Assembly (NCBI GenBank): GCA_005784505.1
Contig: VCAZ01000044.1
Location: 365,001 to 429,000, forward strand
Source: Bagarius yarrelli
Taxonomy: Eukaryota; Chordata; Actinopteri; Siluriformes; Sisoridae
Direction: 5' to 3'
Length of the DNA stretch: 64,000 nt
Below the pieces are notes generated by a model, which was not told where the DNA came from, made no database searches, and saw only the letters and a list, made by a program, of their open reading frames with translations. This document shows positions 57,201-64,000 of the stretch, piece after piece. Both the position numbers and the translations under genes were made by a program. Each line of letters begins with the position of its first letter. The stretch's first letter is position 1.

Positions 57201-59183
57201 GTTTAAAACCCCTTACGCAGCAGGTAGAGCTTGACTTCAGCCAACAGTCTTAGCGTTAGAAAGGTCGGAGGTCATATAGTGCTAGCCTTTCGTTGATTGT
57301 GTCTGATTTTTAAGTATTAGTGACATAATTGTTTCAGATTTTGAAGTTCAGTGACAGCCCACCCTAGAGACGTGCCTAGAGACCCCCAGCCTTCGCCAGG
57401 AAAAGTAAATGATAGCCACAGTTACTGCCACCGCTACACCAGATATCGTTGTCCATTCACTGAAAATGCATTTTTTTATGCTGCACTTGTAAAAGAAGGA
57501 CCTACACCCATACTGGATTCACTATTAAAGGCCAGAAAAGGTTATATGTTTATTAGTATTAGTTTTTACCCCTCTTTACCCCCAACCCCATGATGATAAA
57601 CCATCAGTATAGAACAATGCATGTTTGTGGCTCAAGGTTTAACAGAAAACTGCAAAATTGCCACTCTTGGGTCCTTAGACAAAAATTGAGCAAATAAGTC
57701 TAAGTGTGTTATGGCTGATTCTGTGCTCTGACCCCTGATTGCAAACAAACTGGGCATGTGAGAGAATATAGGCTCGCGTCACTTGTGTAGTGTTTTCAGA
57801 ATGATAATGAAACATGGCACTTAGTGTCCAAATACCTTCAGACCAAAACAATGACTTGACTGTGGTTGTCCTGACATTTCATGGTGGATACATTTCCAGA
57901 ACTTTGTCCTGGATGTGTATTTTATAGATCATTGGTCTTTGTAATGACGTCTGTTTGTTCTCTACCAAACGGCATTCCAGGAAACCATGAGAGTTGTATT
58001 TATATTGGGATGACATAACACTTGTGCTGTGCAAAAGTGGACTTCATTCAAATAATTCTGTGACTGAACCAGAACCAGTTCAGACGAGGGTTTAAATGTA
58101 TTTTTTTTATGTATCATTTTTCTTGCCAATGATAATTTTTTTAACCATTATATTTATTTTCCTTTTATATTAATTGAAACTCCTTTACAAAATGATATAA
58201 ATGCCAACAGGCAACCTTTGTCTACCTTTTACATTGTCTACGTGTGTCCAAAATGCTATTTTATTATTAAAAACTGGTTCTTAGAACATATTTAGTGGCG
58301 TTTTCGTGTGTAGTACCTTGCCGCCAACTGTCTTCTGCCACTTGGATGTAACTAGATGAATAGGCAGAATGAAAACAAAGTGTTTAGCAGGGAGATTTAT
58401 GAGGTTGCTGCCCAGCTCAACCCACCCCCCACCCCCCGGGCTAACGAGAAAGGGTCCATATGAAAGAGAGGTTACACAATTTTACTTCCTAAAGTCTTCA
58501 GGGGAGCTAAATTACAGTACTTGTAAATGGAAATCCATTAGAAATTCTTGGAAATTTTAGACAAAACTTCTTTGAGTGTCCTCTGATTTACAGGGATAAA
58601 CTCAAAATAGGGCACTTAATGCTACCTGGTTCCAGATGTAGGTAAACATTCTTTTATTTATAAAGATCAAAGTTGGACAACAGCTTTTTCCCATGTTCCT
58701 CTGCAGTAATGTTATTGTGAATCATGTCCTTAGTCCACTTAGTGGTTATGTCTGATATGCTCCCATGCTAGGCTTTGAGCTTGTTAAAAAGTGTTTGTAG
58801 CAGATGTGGCAGGGGGTTCTGCACTTCACAAACAACTGCGCTGTTATTCGGGTCAGTGCCCGGGAATAGAACTATAAACCCCCACCCCCCGGCTTGGGGG
58901 TGTAGACAGAATTTTAATTTCAATTTAAGAAAGAAAAATACCAAAAGCCTGATTTAACAAATAAAAAATAATAAAAAATAATTAATAACTCCATGAAAAA
59001 CATAAAAAGCTCTTTTAATAAAGGAATTAACAATATTTAATAAGTTTAAATATTTATAAACATGAATATTTAATATCACATTGTTTATGTAAAGCATCAG
59101 TGCTTTCAGTAAGCATCCCCTGCTACTTTTATGTACTGCTGCATATTTTGGGTTTGCTTGGGTAATTTTTGCTGTTTATTTAA
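57201..59183. other. Intergenic DNA between pltp and pcif1, no gene seen
   Basis: Short open frames here have no recognisable protein similarity and no convincing splice context. Short C-rich runs occur at 58,423-58,440 and 58,879-58,890. Confidence 0.6.
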
Positions 59184-59189
59184 AAAATC

Positions 59190-59192
59190 AAT

Positions 59193-59223
<31 letters not shown>

Positions 59224-59240
59224 ATTATATATATTACATA

Positions 59241-59285
<45 letters not shown>

Positions 59286-59293
59286 CTAATATT

Positions 59294-59333
<40 letters not shown>

Positions 59334-59350
59334 ATATATATATCTATATA

Positions 59351-59403
<53 letters not shown>

Positions 59404-59409
59404 ATATAT

Positions 59410-59459
<50 letters not shown>

Positions 59460-59568
59460 ATATGTGTATATGTATATATATATATATATATATAAATATA
59501 TATGTGTGAGATATATATATATATATATAAAATATATGTGTGAGATATATATATATATATATATATAT

Positions 59569-59612
<44 letters not shown>

Positions 59613-59660
59613 ACACATATATATACAAACATATATATATATACACATATATATATATAA
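59190..59660. repeat. Very long (TA)n array with a short (CA)n at its left end
   Basis: (CA)n occupies about 59,195-59,222, followed by about 415 bp of TA with sporadic GTATG, TGTG and AAAT interruptions. It is self-complementary throughout. Open frames through it read only Tyr-Ile repeats. Confidence 0.95.
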
Positions 59661-60091
59661 AATTATTTTTTTAAATAAACAATTGCATTGAATGTATGAT
59701 GTAAAACATTAAGCTTTTATTAAAAAAGAAACATTAACGACATTCATATTTTACTGATCTCTACTGGTACTTCTACAGAAATTACAGCTAAGCCTTAAAA
59801 CTGCCTCTATTATATTCCTCAGGGCATTGGTTATTCCGCCCAGTACTTACAGAAAGGTGGAACCGCTGTCTGGTGCTCTGGATGGAGACACGTTTTGTGT
59901 TTGTCTTCCCTCGGGAATTCAGCAGTGGCTTGTCAAGTGTTTTCTAATCCTGTTTCTCTCCGTCTGAATCTTTCCTCTTTCTGTTGACCCTTTTGATGCC
60001 TGACCAGTTTATATAGGGAAGTTCAGGGAAAAAGGGTGGTCCCATGCTTGCCTGATGTCGTACCACTTTGTGGTTACAAATAATGATAGTA

Positions 60092-60122
<31 letters not shown>

Positions 60123-60589
60123 AACAGCAGTACAAGAGCATTCGGGGCATTCAATAGAGCATATAGCGCTTACAGTATAGATTTTTATTTAGTTTTCACA
60201 TCACCGGGCAATCACTGTTCCCTTTTTAAAAAAAAAAGGTTCTATGCACAATTTATAAAATAACATTTTTGCTTGAATGACTTAACTTTATCTTTAACAC
60301 ACATATATAAATATATACCTATAGTAACTAAAGAGCATTTGGCAATTACATATATATATCCTGACTTTTTTGTACACAGTGCCAATTTTAGCTGCTCTTT
60401 AATCACAACGCTGACCCTATAATCAGTCCTGGACTTCTTGGAAGCATCACTGATAGCTGGTGCAATGATATAAATGTAATTGCATGTTTTCATTATACGG
60501 TTAAGGTTTTTTTAAAAAAAAATTTCGTTTGTTACTGATTATACTGTGTTTTATCTGAGGATGTACACAGAAACTGGATGAATAAAAAG

Positions 60590-60720
60590 TACAGTGGTTT
60601 AGGTGTTGGACTGCTAACTGGAAGATTTGATTCCCAGCACAACCAAGTTGCTGCTGTTGGGCCCCTGAGCAAAGCCTGTAATTTATACAACTGCTCGGTT
60701 GTATAAATGGCACCGTGGCA
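60590..60720 (+). repeat. SINE family 1 copy without tail
   Basis: 'acagtggtttaggtgttgga' and 'ctgctaactggaagatt', B box GATTTGATTCCC, 'gctgttgggcccctgagcaa', then 'actgctcggttgtataaatg'. The characteristic CTCTGGATAAG tail is absent. Confidence 0.65.
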
Positions 60721-60896
60721 CTGATTGTATCACATGCTTTATACCCCTCGAATGTTAAGTGAAGAAAAGAACAATTATTTTACTAACCATAAAATGTACG
60801 AAATGGACTGAAGAGTATGAGGGACAGGAGCAGGAGGCGTATCGGGGAAAAAAATGAAAGTAGCAACCTGTTGTATTTGCTTATAATTTATAAGAG

Positions 60897-60903
<7 letters not shown>

Positions 60904-60963
<60 letters not shown>

Positions 60964-61395
60964 AGAAAAGGCAAAGAGAGCAAGATGAGGAGAGAGACAG
61001 AGAGGGAGTTGAAGAGAAAGAAAGAGAGACAGACAGAGGGAGATGAAAAGAAAGAGAGAGAGAGAGGGAGATGAAATGAAGGAAAGAGAGGCAGAGAGAG
61101 GGAGATAAAGAGAAAGAGAGAGCGAGATGAAAAGAGAGCCAGAGAGAGCAAGATGAGCAAAACGTAAGGAAGAGAATGAGATGAAGAAAGAGAAAAAGAT
61201 GAAGAGACAGATACAGTGAAAGCGAGATGAAGAGAAAGAGAGACACAGGGAGAGAGTGAAATAAAGAGAAAGAGAGACAGAGAGCGAGATAAAAAGAATA
61301 AGTGTGTGTGAGGGAGAGATAGAGGGTTAGAGCGAGATGAAGAGAAAGAAAGAGACAGAGAGCGACATGAACAGAAAGAGAGAGTTAGACAGAGA
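60904..61395 (+). repeat. (GA)n polypurine minisatellite, about 490 bp
   Basis: A pure GA run at 60,904-60,960 is followed by degenerate units of GAGAAAGAGAGA with GATGAA spacers. The plus strand is almost free of pyrimidines. It ends about 400 bp upstream of the pcif1 promoter motifs. Confidence 0.95.
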
Positions 61396-61794
61396 ATCGC
61401 CGACAGAATAAAACAGCACAAAAAAAAACATTGTGTTGAGTTTGAGTGCTTTATTAAACACTAAACACGCGTGTATTAAAACACACATTATACATTAATA
61501 TTTAGTTGCTTAATATGTTCGTTTAAAAAAACAACAACAATAGAACATTCTAGATAGATAGATTTAAAGCACATTTGTCTCTTCAGCCTACCGTGGCAGG
61601 TGTGCAGCTCCTTTCTTAAATGTCATTTCCTTTATTTAATGCAGAAACAACACAGCAGCCGCATTTCATTTATAAAGAAAATCCGTACATCATCATTAAA
61701 CAATAAAATAAACTGTAAGGGCGACACTACACACTGCCCTTCTGCAAATGGCTCCGCGCTGCTGACATGTGGCGGACTGCGAAGCGATTGAACT

Positions 61795-61841
61795 CGCGCA
61801 TGCGCACTACCCAGGTCTGAGTGGCCGATACAAGATGGCGG
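61795..61841 (+). promoter_or_regulatory. pcif1 core promoter motifs: NRF1 and YY1 sites
   Basis: CGCGCATGCGCA (61795-61806) fits NRF1. AAGATGGCGG (61832-61841) fits the YY1 motif that often overlaps transcription or translation starts of housekeeping genes. The neighbourhood is locally rich in CpG compared with the rest of the window, and no TATA box is seen. Confidence 0.65.
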
Positions 61842-61924
61842 AGTCGGTGGGGAGGGAGAGGCGGAGGCGGGTCCGGATCGAATAGAGCAAAACCTATACA
61901 GGACTCCTAGAAAATATCTCCAAG
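61825..61924 (+). other. pcif1 exon 1 (5' UTR)
   Basis: The donor CTCCAAG|GTAAGG ends the exon at 61924, and the next exon begins at 63462. The left edge is inferred from the NRF1/YY1 motifs. It contains a short upstream open frame (61835-61885). Confidence 0.65.
61835..61885 (+). CDS. Upstream open reading frame in pcif1 exon 1 (16 codons)
   Basis: ATG GCG GAG in a strong context (AAGATGG) runs to TAG at 61883-61885, encoding a short Arg-rich peptide. If the mRNA starts upstream of 61835, ribosomes would meet this frame first. If it starts at the YY1 motif, the frame may be cut off from the mRNA. No function is claimed for the peptide. Confidence 0.45.
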   Translation: MAESVGRERRRRVRIE

Positions 61925-63461
61925 GTAAGGAATCTAGCGCTTTAAACGGGACACTGCAGCTACAGACATGTGGCGGAATATCCCGGGCATACGAATGTCT
62001 AGAAAATCTTCGCATATAAGCGTTAATGCACGAAATAAATCAGAAATACTGTACGGCGGCTCGCACTGGAGCGGGCGCGCCATCTTGTCTTGATCCAAAG
62101 TGCGCGCCTAAAATTGGGGCTGTCATGGACGAAGATCCGCACGGTTTAAGTGGCACATTTTTCCATTTTAACCACACGTACACATGTCCGGATCTATCCT
62201 CGTGCGTTTTATGCATAACATGTACCGTGTGATCTGGTATTCGCTTGTATTTTACCTGGTTTTGGCACGCATCGTCTGGCCGAGTCGCTCGGTGCTGCTG
62301 TTGTCTTTGTTGTGCAGCGCGCGCGGCTGGCCGGTGTTTCCCCTCCTCCTCCTGCGGGTTTGTTTTCGGGCGGCTCGCTCTCTGTGTGGGCGGTGTAGCA
62401 GGCGCATGCGTGCCCCTCATAGCGAGCATTTCAGCTCAGAACGGCTTTATAACACGGTGCACATAAATCACGCCGTTTATACAGTCACACACACTGTCGT
62501 TATATACTTTAAATAATAATAATTATTAATATTATAGCCTAATAATGTAGAAAAACTCCTTCTTTGCTAACTAAGTGACGAGCTAATTCACCGAGTTTTG
62601 TAATATTCGTTTCTGTGTATGTTCATGTATATTTTTTGTTAAACCGCTGTTAATTTTAATAACTAAAATATAAACAATGATATAAAAACCTTTATATAAC
62701 TATTAATAACCGAAACACGTCAGTTTAGTGTTAAATAGTACAACACAAGCTGGTTGTTTTTGTTGACGCGCCCCCTTCATGTCTTGGCGCCGTAAATCCT
62801 GTTTAACACTGGAATAATTATTTTTTTTTTAAACCAGGTTAAAAATGATAAATAAACCCATTGTTTATTTTAAATGGAGATAAAAGTCGCTGAAATCGAA
62901 TTGAAAGTGTATTTTTCATGCGGTGACGTAGACCGAGAGGTTCCCCCTGTTCAGAGCTGCTGCTTGTATCAATGGGAGACTGAACTGAAGCTGCAGCAAA
63001 GCATCATGGAAATAATCGACTAATCCACGACTATTCGAACGTTTAATCGACTCATCTGCAATCGTCTCATGATCTGCGACTAGTTAAATAATCAATGAAC
63101 TCATGCCTGTTGTAGGAAACTGAAGCAACGAAACATTTTAGAACTGTCTTCCTAATTGGGGTGTAATTATTTTATTCGCAGATAAAAAGATTTTTAAAAA
63201 AAAATAATAAAGAATTTAACGGGATAATTTGTATGTAGTTTTGCTGAAAATTTAAACATTTCGTAAGCAAAATTTTTTTTGTCGACGAGTCATTTTCTTA
63301 TCAAATCAAACTCAAAGCATTGATCAATGAATCAAAAGATGTAATTACATCATTTGTACAGGTTTTTTATTCATTTAGTCCATTCCTTTCACACCAGCCC
63401 ACATTGCTTTAATAATGGATTAATATATTATTTTTATATTTTCTGTTTCACGTAAAGACAG
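61925..63461 (+). other. pcif1 intron 1 with a second GC-rich patch
   Basis: The first part (about 62,040-62,460) is CpG-rich and includes GGCGCATGCGTGC near 62,400, a second NRF1-like site, so it may hold alternative promoter activity. The rest is AT-rich. Open frames in the CpG patch have no recognisable similarity. Confidence 0.55.
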
Positions 63462-63476
63462 GACAAATGAGGAGCT

Positions 63477-63600
63477 ATGACGAGTGAAAACCATAGTACC
63501 ATAAAGGGAGACTCGGGCATGATCATGTCCCCAACTGGGTCCTCAGCCCAAGTGCAACCCCTCACACCCTCCACCAGCAAAGCCATCCACGATCTGCCAG
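63477..63600 (+). CDS. pcif1: Phosphorylated CTD-interacting factor 1, cap-specific adenosine N6-methyltransferase (N-terminal exon only)
   Basis: PCIF1/CAPAM binds the phosphorylated CTD of RNA polymerase II and methylates cap-adjacent 2'-O-methyladenosine to m6Am. The exon 63462-63600 follows acceptor AAAGACAG. The ATG at 63477 opens a frame beginning MTSENHSTIKGDSGMIMSPT and ending KAIHDLP, joined by phase 1 to the next exon outside the window. This resembles human PCIF1 (MANENHGS..., then LVQDLPEELVHAGWE where the WW domain starts). Only about 41 residues of roughly 700 are visible, so the call leans on this match plus synteny next to pltp. An earlier ATG at 63467 overlaps it and stops after six codons. 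Confidence 0.85.
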
Positions 63601-64000
63601 GTGTGTGTGTGTGTGTGTGTTTACGCGCATGTGGGTGTGTATGTTTGTGTATATAGTATCGTGTTTCTGTCCTTCATTTGCCAACAGTGTAGTATTGTCT
63701 GTAATGACCGAGAAGCAGCTTTTAGTGATAATAGAAAAGACAGTATACAGCCTGCAGCGTAATATCCACACTGACTGATTTAAATATGTTTTCATTTGCT
63801 TACTGGCTTCCAGTAATTTCCAACACATTTAATACACACATTTTATGTGTCCAGTATTTGTATGTCACACCACAACATTTGGTCAGTGTTCAAGTGTCTC
63901 GTAGGATTAGAACTGTGTAACACAATGTAATAAAAAATATTTCAAATAAGTTCCTTGTACTGTGCGAAAGCTGTAATGTCCGCTTGTCTAATTCTCATTG
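63601..64000 (+). other. pcif1 intron 2, begins in a (GT)n run
   Basis: The donor is the first GT of a run of about ten GT repeats (63601-63620). No further exon is recognised before the end of the window. Confidence 0.6.

Noticed and set aside
59292..59648. Overlapping Tyr-Ile repeat frames up to 118 aa on both strands
   Set aside because: Translation of a TA microsatellite.
60881..61421. Ser/Leu-rich frames of 121 and 177 aa on the minus strand
   Set aside because: Translation of the GA polypurine tract.
62040..62516. Frames of 110-129 aa in the GC-rich part of pcif1 intron 1 on both strands
   Set aside because: Long frames are expected in CpG-rich DNA. The two strands give unrelated Arg/Ala-rich peptides and no domain is seen.

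Overview
This window is vertebrate nuclear DNA, almost certainly from a teleost and probably an otophysan such as a catfish. The evidence is split genes with GT-AG introns and vertebrate protein families, long CA/TG, TA, GA and GGAT microsatellites, Tc1 and hAT type DNA transposons, and tRNA-like SINE copies ending in the fish tail 'CTCTGGATAAG'. The exact species is not determinable by eye. No bacterial operon, CRISPR array or virus was seen.

Layout. (1) 1-16,906, plus strand: the last 20 coding exons of slc12a5, the neuronal K-Cl cotransporter KCC2; the N-terminal exons lie outside. (2) 16,907-24,300: 3' UTR and intergenic DNA rich in microsatellites and transposons. (3) 24,337-33,650, minus strand: complete ncoa5, 10 coding exons plus a 5' UTR exon, encoding 673 aa with an N-terminal RRM. 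(4) 34,680-41,931, plus strand: complete ctsa (cathepsin A), 14 coding exons, 471 aa, with a palindromic CLEAR-type E-box upstream. (5) 42,724-54,720, minus strand: complete pltp, 15 exons, 480 or 486 aa, with large transposon-filled introns. (6) 54,780-61,790: transposon and simple-repeat-rich intergenic DNA. (7) 61,795 to the end, plus strand: promoter, untranslated exon 1 and first coding exon of pcif1.

The five genes match the human 20q13.12 neighbourhood, but the two blocks slc12a5-ncoa5 and ctsa-pltp-pcif1 are in the opposite relative order to human. The genes are not one pathway. slc12a5 sets neuronal chloride, ncoa5 is a nuclear RNA/receptor cofactor, ctsa is a lysosomal carboxypeptidase, pltp is a secreted lipid transfer protein, and pcif1 writes the m6Am cap mark. 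Joining my exon calls keeps the reading frame in every gene, which is the main check on the boundaries.

The most notable points are: an RRM fused to the N-terminus of ncoa5; several splice sites made of, or touching, SINEs and microsatellites; a GC-AG intron next to the KCC2-specific phosphoserine exon; a 15-nt microexon; hAT elements with recognisable 8-bp target duplications; and a poly-G run that ends in a perfect palindrome.
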